24,998 bases of DNA. It comes from Rhodobacteraceae bacterium UBA2776 (GTDB lineage Bacteria > Pseudomonadota > Alphaproteobacteria > Rhodobacterales > Rhodobacteraceae). Under the pieces are notes generated by a model. That model saw only the letters and a list, made by a program, of their open reading frames with translations, did not search any database and had not been told where the DNA came from. The position numbers and the translations under genes are program-made. Position 1 is the stretch's first letter. Each line of letters starts with the position of its first letter. This document shows, in pieces, positions 15,047 to 22,551 of this stretch. The stretch covers positions 1 through 24,998 of the forward strand of contig DEIK01000108.1 of NCBI GenBank assembly GCA_002352425.1, in the 5' to 3' direction.

Positions 15047-15670
15047 ATGCGCATTCTTTTCAGTTTTATCCTAATGATGATGCTTTCAGCCACATCCGCC
15101 CTCGCGGAGTGGGAACTGTTTCCAGCCCGCTACGATGTCACCGGTGTGGCCTCTGATGATGTGCTGAATGTGCGGTCGGGATTTGGCGCATCACATCCGA
15201 TCATTCAGGCCTTGGCCTATAATGATCGCGATATCGAAATCATCAAACTGAGTGCCGATGGAAAATGGGGTTTGATCGGCTATCCAGATGGCGATGGCTG
15301 GGCCTCGATGCGCTACTTGCAACGCCAACCCGGACAAGGCGGGCCGGATTTGCCGCGCCCACTAAGCTGCGGTGGCAATGAGCCGTTTTGGGCGATTCAA
15401 TTCATGCCCGGTGCAAATGAATTTACAGAACCCGGCCAGATGCCTCATGGTCTTGCAACTGTTTGGGAAGGTATCCCTGACGGGATGCAGCCTGTGGCTT
15501 ATGGCCTAAAGATGGCAGGCGGCAGTGACGAGATTGATGCAATAATCACCCGCAGCCAATGTTCTGACGGGATGAGCGACAAATCCTATGGCTTTGCCAT
15601 AAACGCCCTGCTTACTGGCACTTTGGGTGACCGGATGCTGACAGGGTGTTGCACGCTACTACGCCCATAA
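15047..15670 (+). CDS. Exported SH3-domain protein with C-terminal CGGNEPFW motif
   Basis: Secreted or periplasmic protein of 207 residues. It has a signal peptide (residues 1-20, cleavage after SALA), a bacterial SH3-like domain at about 25-90 (DVLNVRSGFGASHPII and GWASMRYL are its typical ends), and a C-terminal domain opening with LSCGGNEPFWAIQF. The latter resembles a motif of uncharacterised envelope proteins grouped around COG3650. Bacterial SH3 domains usually bind cell-wall or protein ligands; the exact role is unknown. It begins 5 bases after the permease stop, so the two are probably cotranscribed. Its last 12 bases overlap the convergent membrane-protein gene. Confidence 0.7.
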   Translation: MRILFSFILMMMLSATSALAEWELFPARYDVTGVASDDVLNVRSGFGASHPIIQALAYNDRDIEIIKLSADGKWGLIGYPDGDGWASMRYLQRQPGQGGPDLPRPLSCGGNEPFWAIQFMPGANEFTEPGQMPHGLATVWEGIPDGMQPVAYGLKMAGGSDEIDAIITRSQCSDGMSDKSYGFAINALLTGTLGDRMLTGCCTLLRP

Positions 15671-16099
15671 AATCGACAAAAGAAGCGAAAGATAGCCAAC
15701 TCCAATGGCCAGAATAAGTGGCCCATAGTATCGCATATTCAGGGTCCGAAACGGCTCAACGGTATCTCCAATAGGACCAAACGGCAGATAGCTTGCCACA
15801 CCGCGCAACAAAAATATCGCCGCTAGAACAGCAAGGCTGGCAATGCGCATCCACGACGGCAGCGGCAAATCGACGACCCCACCTCCCCACAGCGCAAACA
15901 CACCCGCCGCAGCGATTCCTACAGCGACGAGTAGCGTCAGAAACTTACCAGGCATCCGCGTCATCCCTTTGGCTCCGACCACGGCGTTGATCAATTCCTG
16001 TTTGGTACGCAACGGCCAAGTTCCCCCAAACCCCCACAGCACATGAATGCTCGCTGTCGCCAACAAAATCACAAAAACCAGTATTGATATTTGACCCAT
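15659..16099 (-). CDS. DUF3995-like small integral membrane protein
   Basis: Hydrophobic protein of 146 residues with four predicted membrane helices: about 4-24, 53-75, 85-105 and 123-144. The HVLWGFGGTWP motif near residue 20 and the VVGAKGMTRMP loop are the pattern I associate with DUF3995 proteins. Function is unknown. ATG at 16099 follows AAGG at eight bases; a TTG two codons earlier is less likely. It is divergent from the truncated TetR gene with 54 bases between, so the two may once have formed a regulator-target pair. Confidence 0.65.
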   Translation of the reverse strand: MGQISILVFVILLATASIHVLWGFGGTWPLRTKQELINAVVGAKGMTRMPGKFLTLLVAVGIAAAGVFALWGGGVVDLPLPSWMRIASLAVLAAIFLLRGVASYLPFGPIGDTVEPFRTLNMRYYGPLILAIGVGYLSLLLSILWA

Positions 16100-16153
16100 A
16101 ACCAATGCCTTGCCTTTTCCATACGCTACCGCATGTAAGGCGATCTGGTCAAC

Positions 16154-16492
16154 ATGAGTGCAACAAAGGCCGAGGACCGTCTGCGGGTGCTGGTACAGCT
16201 CTCCACCTCTTCAACGGACAACGAATATGGTGGCCTACTGACCGAAGCCGCAATCCGCGACTGGGCCCGCTATGATGAAAACGCTGCCGCTGCCTTAAAG
16301 TCTGTTGACCAACAGCGGCTGGATTTTGTGCAAAACCAGTTTCGCGACCTCGGCACTCCAAAGCCAAAGTGCAAGCAAAATGCCAATATCCTTTACGCCG
16401 CCTTTATAGGTCTAAACCATCTTACTTATCACGGATATGCTTGCGCTGCTGATGATCTGAACGCGTTGCTCGACCATTTGCTGCGTGCATAA
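16154..16492 (+). CDS. TetR-family regulator reduced to its C-terminal ligand-binding half
   Basis: The 112-residue ORF matches the C-terminal region of TetR-type repressors, with the characteristic AAIRDWARYDENAAAALKSVDQ segment followed by FVQNQFRDLG and NILYAAFIGL. Full-length members are about 190-200 residues and begin with a helix-turn-helix DNA-binding domain, which is absent; only 54 bases separate the ATG from the divergent membrane-protein gene. It therefore cannot bind DNA in the usual way. It may be a 5'-truncated pseudogene whose remaining frame is still open, or a small co-repressor-like product. The ribosome site is poor, which favours decay. Confidence 0.55.
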   Translation: MSATKAEDRLRVLVQLSTSSTDNEYGGLLTEAAIRDWARYDENAAAALKSVDQQRLDFVQNQFRDLGTPKPKCKQNANILYAAFIGLNHLTYHGYACAADDLNALLDHLLRA

Positions 16493-16498
16493 ACGCGA

Positions 16499-17113
16499 CT
16501 AGGTCACCACCCGCAGCGTCACATTCACCCGCCCGCCTTTGGGCAGCAATCGGCTGGATTTGAACCTGATTTTGTCGACCCCGTGATAGGCGCTGCGGGC
16601 AGCACCTCCCATCACCACCACATCCCCCGACGACAACCAGATCGATTCAGTCCTGCCGCCGCGGGTATCGCCTCCGATACGGAACAACCCGTCGTCGCCC
16701 AGCGAAATAGACACCACCGGCCAACACATTTCAGCCTCGTCTTTGTCGCGATGCATCCCCATCTGCGCGCCTTTGCCGTAAAAGTTGACCAAGCAACTCT
16801 CCGGCGCGCGCTCAACCTTTGAGGTCGCGCGCCACACATCCAACGCACGTGTCGGAATGTCTGGCCAAGCCTGCCCCGATGGGTGCTGCTCAATATAGCG
16901 ATAGCCATCCGCATCCGAATACCAACCAAATCTGCCCGCCGACGTCATCCGCACCGACATTGATTTACCTTGCGGTGTTTGCGGTGAAAATACTGGCGCC
17001 GTTTGCATAATTTTGCGCAGATCCGCAATCATCATGCGCTGCGCTTTGACATCCAAAAACCCTTTGAATATCTCAAAACCTCGTAGACGTAGCGTTGGTT
17101 CAATTTGCTCCAT
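16499..17113 (-). CDS. alkB: Alkylated DNA repair dioxygenase AlkB
   Basis: Iron(II)/2-oxoglutarate-dependent dioxygenase that reverses N1-methyladenine and N3-methylcytosine damage. In 204 residues the iron ligands are H121 and D123 in MHRDKDE and H177 in AYHGVDKI. The 2-oxoglutarate-binding RVNVTLR (R195 and R201) stands near the C-terminus, and NFYGKGAQMG leads into the metal site. ATG at 17113 is the only reasonable start. It lies 15 bases after the VOC-protein gene on the same strand. Confidence 0.92.
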   Translation of the reverse strand: MEQIEPTLRLRGFEIFKGFLDVKAQRMMIADLRKIMQTAPVFSPQTPQGKSMSVRMTSAGRFGWYSDADGYRYIEQHPSGQAWPDIPTRALDVWRATSKVERAPESCLVNFYGKGAQMGMHRDKDEAEMCWPVVSISLGDDGLFRIGGDTRGGRTESIWLSSGDVVVMGGAARSAYHGVDKIRFKSSRLLPKGGRVNVTLRVVT

Positions 17114-17128
17114 ACCCGCGCGATGCCC

Positions 17129-17521
17129 CTACAGTTGGTTCGAAATCTCTAACAAATTACCGTCCGGATCACGCAGATAAATCGAAAGGATCAGCCCTTT
17201 TGCCCCCGTGCGCCGCAACGGCCCCTCAATCACAGCAACCCCTTGCGTGGCCAAATGCGCCTGCCATTCTTTGACCGCGACACCCGACAAAAAACACAGG
17301 TCCGCCGACCCCGCCGTGGCCTGCATCGCTTTGGGTTCAAACTCCGCCCCGCTTTGATGCAGATTGATCTTTTGCGTTCCGAACTTCAGCGCCCAGCGTG
17401 TTGATCCATCCGCAGGTGTAAATTGCTCGGCCGCCATACCCAAAACGTCCTGATAAAACCTGACCGTCACGGAAACATCCGCCACTGTCAGCACCAAGTG
17501 ATCCAATCCGGATAGTTTCAT
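17129..17521 (-). CDS. VOC-superfamily (glyoxalase-like) protein
   Basis: Single-domain protein of 130 residues with the paired beta-alpha-beta-beta-beta units of the vicinal-oxygen-chelate fold. Likely metal ligands are H8 in LDHLVLTV, H55 in INLHQ and E125 in GNLLEISN. The ending YLRDPDGNLLEI is typical. Members include lyases, dioxygenases and fosfomycin-resistance-type transferases; the substrate here cannot be read from the sequence. I chose ATG at 17521, preceded by GAGGAAGAG, over an upstream start that adds 12 residues without family similarity. It is probably cotranscribed with alkB. Confidence 0.8.
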   Translation of the reverse strand: MKLSGLDHLVLTVADVSVTVRFYQDVLGMAAEQFTPADGSTRWALKFGTQKINLHQSGAEFEPKAMQATAGSADLCFLSGVAVKEWQAHLATQGVAVIEGPLRRTGAKGLILSIYLRDPDGNLLEISNQL

Positions 17522-17601
17522 CGTCTCTTCCTCTTTGCAGCCAAACCCGTTACCCAAACATCCTGCACGACTTCATAGGTAAATCACAAACCGCATCCTG
17601 C

Positions 17602-18223
17602 GCTTTCGATCCCGCCCGCGCAAGCGCCCTGCATGCGACCCTTGGTCAACCTGGCCAGCGCCAAAATCCAGCGATGCACTGCTGCCATTTGGGCATCGAA
17701 TTTATTTCTGGGGCGCGCAACTCCCTGAGAATTTGGGCCGCGACGGGTATCCAGCTACTGGCGGCTTTATTCCCGATTTAGATCTGCCGCGCCGTATGTG
17801 GGCGGGTGGAGATTTGCAGTTTCACGCCCCACTGATCACGGGGGCCCTCGCCACCAAAGTCACGACCATCAAAACGATCACCCCGAAGCCAAAGCCAAAA
17901 GCTGCCCGAACCGACGAAAACCTCAGCCAGACTCATCGTTTCACAACCACCGAATTGTTCCGCTATTCCGCGCTTACTATGAATGGTCACCGCATCCACT
18001 ATGACGTGGATTATGCCCGCAGTATTGAAGGCTACACCGGCTGGTCACCCACGGCCCGCTGCTGGCGCAGCGTCATCTTGGACCGCTGAAATCCTTCCAG
18101 TTTCGCACCATTGCCGCTTTGATGCACAGCGAAATCGCCGAATTTTGCATGAAAGAAAACGCACTTTGGGTCCGTGCCCCGGATGGGCGCGAATGCATGC
18201 AGGCAACCGCAACCGCCGCCTAA
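17602..18223 (+). pseudogene. FAS1-like dehydratase / mesaconyl-C4-CoA hydratase type pseudogene
   Basis: Family similarity is spread over three frames. The first piece (from 17605, FDPARASALHATLGQPG) gives way near 17680 to a second frame with LLPFGHRIYFWGAQLPENLG, GRDGYPATGGFIPDLDLP, RRMWAGGDLQFHAPL and, after an apparent internal loss, LFRYSALTMNGHRIHYD. At 18041 one base is missing and the third frame continues LVTHGPLLAQRHLGPLKSFQ to TAA at 18221-18223. No start codon survives. Intact relatives are MaoC-like hydratases of about 280 residues acting on acyl-CoA esters. The remnant lies between the VOC gene and the FAD oxidoreductase gene. Confidence 0.85.
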
Positions 18224-18232
18224 CTGGCCCGC

Positions 18233-19273
18233 CTACATATTGGCCTCGACCGTGAAATCATCCGGTATGCCTGTCGCGTTATCGTCCAACACCAGTTCGG
18301 CCATCACTTCACCAACTTTCGGGGCCATGCCAAAGCCAATTTTGAAACCGCCGTTGGCAATAAAATGCCCGTCGCGCCCCGGATAAGCCCCCAGCATCGG
18401 GGCCAGCTTTTTACCCCGTGGGCGCACCCCGGCCCAACGGTCCAAAACCTCGGCCCCTTGCAGCACCGGAAACGCCGCAAAGGTCCGTTCCAGAACCTCG
18501 TCCAGCAGGCCATCCACCGCCAGCGGGTCATCGAAGTATCGTTCGCTGGTTGAACCCACCGCGACAGTGCCATCGGTATGCGGCACCACGTAAATTCCGT
18601 CGCTGAAAAGCTGCGGTACATCGCCAGCGTCATAACGCAATAGGGCTGATTGCCCCTTAACACCGTTGCCAATTTCGACGCCGAATTCTTTGGACAATTC
18701 CAGCAACCCGCGGTGGCCGGTGGCCCAAACAACCTTGCCCTCAACCGGAGCATCACCAATCACGATCTCGCCACCCTGCGCCACCACAGCACCTGCCAAA
18801 CTCGCCGCCGCACCACGGGGCTGCATGCGGGCGCTCATGGTGTCATGCACCAAAAATCCGGTTGGGCTTTCGGGGGCCCAAGCGCCGTAATTTGCCCGTT
18901 CAACCACGCGCCATTCGGCATTTCCCTGCCAAACCTCGTGGGCGTAAGCCGTTCGTTCATGTGACAGTTCCAACACGCGCGCGGTCGGTATCGGGTGCAA
19001 ACGGCCAATCCGCCCGTATCCCGAAGAAATCCCAGACAGTTGGTCAACCTTGCGCCAATGTGCCTCGGCCATCAGCAGGCTTTGGTATTGGAACTCGTTC
19101 TTAGCGTCCCATCGCTCGGGCGTGTGTGGGGCCAGTGCACCGACCAACCCGCCGGATGAACCAGCCCCGACACGCTCGGTCTCGACCACGCGTACTTTTG
19201 CTCCACGAGACGCCGCGGCATAGGCCACGGACAGGCCGAAAATGCCCGCCCCTATTATCGTCACATCAACCAT
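18233..19273 (-). CDS. FAD-dependent amine/glycine oxidase-type oxidoreductase (DAO family)
   Basis: Flavoprotein of 346 residues of the D-amino-acid-oxidase fold. The dinucleotide-binding motif is IIGAGIFGLS at 6-15; GAGSSGGLVGALAPH is the typical FAD loop; WAGVRPRGKKLAPMLG and ANGGFKIGFGMAPK close the fold. It is divergent from mnmD across 38 bases. In E. coli an FAD domain of this fold is fused to the MnmD methyltransferase in MnmC, so this protein may be the separate oxidoreductase of the same tRNA pathway. A ThiO/glycine-oxidase-like role is the alternative. ATG 19273 is listed; a TTG at 19279 has better spacing to AGAGGA. Confidence 0.75.
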   Translation of the reverse strand: MVDVTIIGAGIFGLSVAYAAASRGAKVRVVETERVGAGSSGGLVGALAPHTPERWDAKNEFQYQSLLMAEAHWRKVDQLSGISSGYGRIGRLHPIPTARVLELSHERTAYAHEVWQGNAEWRVVERANYGAWAPESPTGFLVHDTMSARMQPRGAAASLAGAVVAQGGEIVIGDAPVEGKVVWATGHRGLLELSKEFGVEIGNGVKGQSALLRYDAGDVPQLFSDGIYVVPHTDGTVAVGSTSERYFDDPLAVDGLLDEVLERTFAAFPVLQGAEVLDRWAGVRPRGKKLAPMLGAYPGRDGHFIANGGFKIGFGMAPKVGEVMAELVLDDNATGIPDDFTVEANM

Positions 19274-19311
19274 TGCCAAACCGTATGTCCTCTACCATTG
19301 TCCCGCTGGTT

Positions 19312-19998
19312 ATGACTGATTCAACCACCCTTATCCAGACGGCAGAATTAACGTGGCGCGACGGGGCTTTGCCCATCAGCACACGCTTTGATGATCCGTA
19401 TTTTTCGCTCAATGACGGGTTGGCCGAAACGCGTCATGTTTTTCTGGATGGCAATGGGTTGCCGAGGCGATTTACGGATGGGTTTCACATCGCCGAACTT
19501 GGGTTTGGCACGGGGTTGAACATGCTCGCATCCCTGTTGGCGTGGCGCGCGGCGGGGATGGAAACACCGCTGCATTTCACCAGTTTTGAGGCCTTCCCCA
19601 TGATCGCCGCCGACATGGACAAAGCCTTAAGCGCTTTTCCCGAAATCCACGCCATCGCCGGACCCTTCTTGGCGAAATGGGCAAGCGGCAAGCACCGGAT
19701 CGAAGTCGACGGGTTGATTGCTGATATCATCATCGGCGATGCCCGCGACACGCTGCCTTTTTGGAACTGCAAAGCTGATGCATGGTTTCTGGATGGGTTT
19801 TCTCCGGCCAAAAACCCCGAACTTTGGGGCGAAGGTTTGCTCTCGGAGGTTGCACACCATACCGCCCCAAACGGCAGCCTCGCGACCTATACAGCTGCGG
19901 GTTTTGTGCGCCGGAATTTGGCTTCTGCAGGCTTCTCCGTAACTCGCAGCACCGGATATGGGCGAAAACGGCATATGACCACGGCAGTTCTCTCATGA
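19312..19998 (+). CDS. mnmD: tRNA 5-(aminomethyl)-2-thiouridine methyltransferase MnmD
   Basis: SAM-dependent methyltransferase finishing the mnm5s2U34 modification in tRNA anticodons. The 228-residue product has RFDDPYFSLNDGLAETRHVF at 25-44, the SAM loop ELGFGTGLN at 62-70, and the family motif FLDGFSPAKNPELW at 159-172. It equals the N-terminal half of bifunctional E. coli MnmC; the FAD half is absent from this polypeptide. Of the in-frame starts, ATG 19312 is the closest to the usual N-terminus, while ATG 19285 would add nine residues. Its stop overlaps the transporter start as ATGA. Confidence 0.88.
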   Translation: MTDSTTLIQTAELTWRDGALPISTRFDDPYFSLNDGLAETRHVFLDGNGLPRRFTDGFHIAELGFGTGLNMLASLLAWRAAGMETPLHFTSFEAFPMIAADMDKALSAFPEIHAIAGPFLAKWASGKHRIEVDGLIADIIIGDARDTLPFWNCKADAWFLDGFSPAKNPELWGEGLLSEVAHHTAPNGSLATYTAAGFVRRNLASAGFSVTRSTGYGRKRHMTTAVLS

Positions 19999-20864
19999 CC
20001 GTGCAAAACAATCGCCTCGGCATTTGGTTGATGATCGCCACCACTTTTGTGTTCTCAGTGCAGGACGGTATCTCGCGGTATCTGGCAAGCGAATACAACG
20101 TCTATATGGTTTTGATGGTGCGCTACTGGTTTTTCGCGGCTTTCGTGATAACCATCGCGAGCCGCAATAGTGGTGGGGTTTTTGCAGCCGCCCGCACTAG
20201 TCAACCGATGTTGCAAGCTTTTCGCGCTTTATTGCTGGTGGTCGAGATCGCTGTCACGGTTGAGGCCTTTGTGCGGCTAGGCCTTGTCGAAACGCATGCG
20301 GTTTTTGCATGCTACCCGCTTTTGATAGCAGCTTTATCCGGCCCGGTTCTGGGCGAAACAGTTGGCTGGCGACGTTGGGCGGCCATTGGTATCGGGTTTG
20401 TCGGGGTGTTGATTATTCTGCAACCAGGTGTGACTGTTTTTCAACCCGCCGCTATTATCCCGCTGATCGCCGCGCTGATGTTCGCGCTTTATGGACTGTT
20501 GACGCGCTATGCCGCTCGCCGTGACAGCGCCGCGACCAGCTTCTTTTGGACGGGCACTGTTGGCGCACTTGGCATCACAGCCGTTGGGTTGTTTTACTGG
20601 GAACCGATGACCCAATCCGATTGGCTTTGGATGGCGGTGCTTTGTGTCACCGGTGTGTTGGGTCACTGGTTTTTAATCAAGTGCTACGAGGTGGCCGAGG
20701 CCAGCGCAGTGCAGCCTTTCGCCTATCTGCAACTGGTTTTTGCGTCGACCATCGGCATCTTGATTTTTAATGAAACCTTGCGCCCCAATGTGGCGATTGG
20801 TGGCGCTGTCGTGGTGATGGCCGGGTTGTTCACCCTTTGGCGCGCGCGCGCCAAAGCAGGTTAG
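19995..20864 (+). CDS. EamA-family (DMT superfamily) transporter
   Basis: Inner-membrane protein of 289 residues with ten predicted helices arranged as two EamA repeats. The first begins LGIWLMIATTFVFSVQDGIS and the second begins around FQPAAIIPLIAALMFALYGL. IGFVGVLIILQPG closes the first repeat and GAVVVMAGLFTLWRAR closes the second. Such proteins export or import small metabolites such as amino acids or nucleosides; the substrate is not predictable. ATG at 19995 overlaps the mnmD stop by four bases. Its last four bases overlap the convergent fliL stop. Confidence 0.85.
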   Translation: MTVQNNRLGIWLMIATTFVFSVQDGISRYLASEYNVYMVLMVRYWFFAAFVITIASRNSGGVFAAARTSQPMLQAFRALLLVVEIAVTVEAFVRLGLVETHAVFACYPLLIAALSGPVLGETVGWRRWAAIGIGFVGVLIILQPGVTVFQPAAIIPLIAALMFALYGLLTRYAARRDSAATSFFWTGTVGALGITAVGLFYWEPMTQSDWLWMAVLCVTGVLGHWFLIKCYEVAEASAVQPFAYLQLVFASTIGILIFNETLRPNVAIGGAVVVMAGLFTLWRARAKAG

Positions 20865-21361
20865 ACATCTTGCCGCACAATTTCAGCAATCAGCACATCC
20901 TTCACCACGGGGCCAGCCACTTTTACAGCGATCTCATATAAGGAATCGCGCAGAACGGTCATGTTGTTACTGCTGGTGAACGCCCCCTGAAAACCACCAG
21001 CATTGGCATGATCAAACAATATTTGGTTGAACGCGTCCCGCAGTTTTGGCTCTCTTTGAAACGTTACCTCTTTACCGCCAGGTGACACTTCCAGACTGAT
21101 AGAAAGCACCACAAGAGCCGCCATTTTACCATCTTCGACCACCGGAATAACAAACTGGTTATTCATCTTCACATATTCAGGCAGTACTTCTTCACCGTCT
21201 TCCGCAACTTCGGGCGCACCCACGGCATGGTCTCCCTCGGTTGCGGGTCGGCAAACAGGTACGTCGCTCAAATCCATTGGCTCTGGTTTCAGCATCACAC
21301 CTACACCGATGCCCGCGCCCACGCCAATGACTGCAAGTAGAATTGGAAGTATCTTACCCAT
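20861..21361 (-). CDS. fliL: Flagellar basal body-associated protein FliL
   Basis: Single-pass inner-membrane protein that surrounds the stator and helps torque generation. The 166 residues have an N-terminal helix (about 4-23, ILPILLAVIGVGAGIGVGVM), an acidic linker, and a periplasmic domain containing YVKMNNQFVIPVV at about 62-74, EPKLRDAFNQILFDHANAG, and a final segment VVKDVLIAEIVRQDV. Similarity to FliL is moderate, and its place as the last gene of the flagellar run supports the call. The gap from flgH is 11 bases. Confidence 0.82.
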   Translation of the reverse strand: MGKILPILLAVIGVGAGIGVGVMLKPEPMDLSDVPVCRPATEGDHAVGAPEVAEDGEEVLPEYVKMNNQFVIPVVEDGKMAALVVLSISLEVSPGGKEVTFQREPKLRDAFNQILFDHANAGGFQGAFTSSNNMTVLRDSLYEIAVKVAGPVVKDVLIAEIVRQDV

Positions 21362-21372
21362 GCTGGACCTCG

Positions 21373-22107
21373 CTAGAATGGCAATAGAATGTCGGCAACT
21401 TGCTGGCCCAGTCGGGGCTGCTGTGCTGATGAAATTTGGCCTCGTCCGCCGTAGGAAATCCGAGCTGAGGCAATTTTCTCATATGTGATCTGATTCTGGC
21501 GCGAAATGTCTTCAGGGCGCACGTAACCAGAAATCAGCAGTTCACGAATTTCAAAATTCACCCTAACCTCTTGCGAGCCTTGAATTGAAAGCACGCCGTT
21601 TTGCAACACATCTACAACTGTTGCAGCGACCTTTAGCGTCAGCTTTTCCTTGCGCCGAACGCTCCCGTCGCCAGCAAAGGTGCTGGAGGAATTGCTACCA
21701 AAAGCCTCGGCCATTGTTGCGCCTTCCGGCAATTTTGCATCAATGCGCTGTGGAATACCCAACAGGTTTGGCAGGCCCGCCTTTTCAGTGCCATTGCGAT
21801 TACGTGCCGTTGAATTTGAAATTTCGGCCTTGTCATCAATCTCGATCACAACCGTCAGAATGTCACCGCGTTGCACCGCGCGCCGATCTCCCAACAAGGA
21901 TTGTCGTCCCGAATCCCACAGCGAGGCCGGATCGCTCGGCGACTTGCGCTCTACTGTCTGTGGCAACGGGGTGGTCGTCATTGCATAATGCTCGTTGGTC
22001 CCTTGAATCGGAGCCATAGCAGGCACCTTCCCAACATCTTTTAGTTGCGCACATCCGGCTGCAAATAGCAGTGCGGTGAGGAGGGAAAGAGATAAGTAGC
22101 GTTTCAT
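21373..22107 (-). CDS. flgH: Flagellar L-ring protein FlgH
   Basis: Outer-membrane lipoprotein forming the L-ring around the flagellar rod. The 244-residue precursor has a lipoprotein signal with lipobox LFAAGC (lipidated C19). Family segments follow: SLWDSGRQSLLGDRRAVQRGD at about 63-83, GDILTVVIEIDDKAEISN, and GSQEVRVNFEIRELLISGYV with RPEDISRQNQI near the C-terminus. AAAGGA precedes the ATG. The P-ring gene flgI, its usual partner, is not in the window. Confidence 0.92.
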   Translation of the reverse strand: MKRYLSLSLLTALLFAAGCAQLKDVGKVPAMAPIQGTNEHYAMTTTPLPQTVERKSPSDPASLWDSGRQSLLGDRRAVQRGDILTVVIEIDDKAEISNSTARNRNGTEKAGLPNLLGIPQRIDAKLPEGATMAEAFGSNSSSTFAGDGSVRRKEKLTLKVAATVVDVLQNGVLSIQGSQEVRVNFEIRELLISGYVRPEDISRQNQITYEKIASARISYGGRGQISSAQQPRLGQQVADILLPF

Positions 22108-22131
22108 TCATAGTATCCTTTGTTGCAATGG

Positions 22132-22551
22132 TTAACGGCCAACTGTGACGACACCATCCGCGCCGATTATTCCAGAAACTGTAGTGCGGGATGTCAGGTT
22201 CATCACCCGTATCAGGTCACCAACGCCGCCGCGGCCCAAGGACCTGGCATCTGCCGCGATACGCAGGTTACCGCGTTGATAAACCAGCATAACAATCTGG
22301 TTTCGTTCAATGATGGCGGCGGGGCCGATGTCTTCAAAACGGATCGGGCGGCCCGCATAAAGCGTCACGCGCGCCTCTTGCCCAATGACATTCGAAGCCA
22401 ACTCAAACGCGCCGTCGACCACCACGTCTTTGGTTGAAACATCCTTTGGCCCGATAATCGTGTGGCTGCGCAGGGTGCGTACGGCGACAATGGTTTCGGC
22501 GACCGCATTGGTGGCGAAAAACATACATATTAGGATCAGAACCTTCATCAT
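22132..22551 (-). CDS. flgA: Flagella basal body P-ring formation chaperone FlgA (short form)
   Basis: Periplasmic chaperone for assembly of the P-ring protein FlgI. The 139-residue precursor has a signal peptide ending NAVAE and a compact SAF/FlgA domain with VVAVRTLRSHTIIGPKDV-like spacing, LYAGRPIRFEDIGP, and a C-terminal strand GDLIRVMNLTSR. Longer FlgA proteins have an extra N-terminal domain that is absent here, as usual in this bacterial group. Two consecutive ATG codons (22551 and 22548) overlap the flgG stop, so coupling is likely. Confidence 0.85.
   Translation of the reverse strand: MMKVLILICMFFATNAVAETIVAVRTLRSHTIIGPKDVSTKDVVVDGAFELASNVIGQEARVTLYAGRPIRFEDIGPAAIIERNQIVMLVYQRGNLRIAADARSLGRGGVGDLIRVMNLTSRTTVSGIIGADGVVTVGR

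Noticed and set aside
19126..19311. Longer N-terminus for mnmD starting at 19126
   Set aside because: It runs through the divergent flavoprotein gene, is rich in R, P and H, and lies before the conserved methyltransferase start.
21585..22019. Plus-strand frame opposite flgH
   Set aside because: Low-complexity arginine- and proline-rich translation on the antisense strand of flgH.
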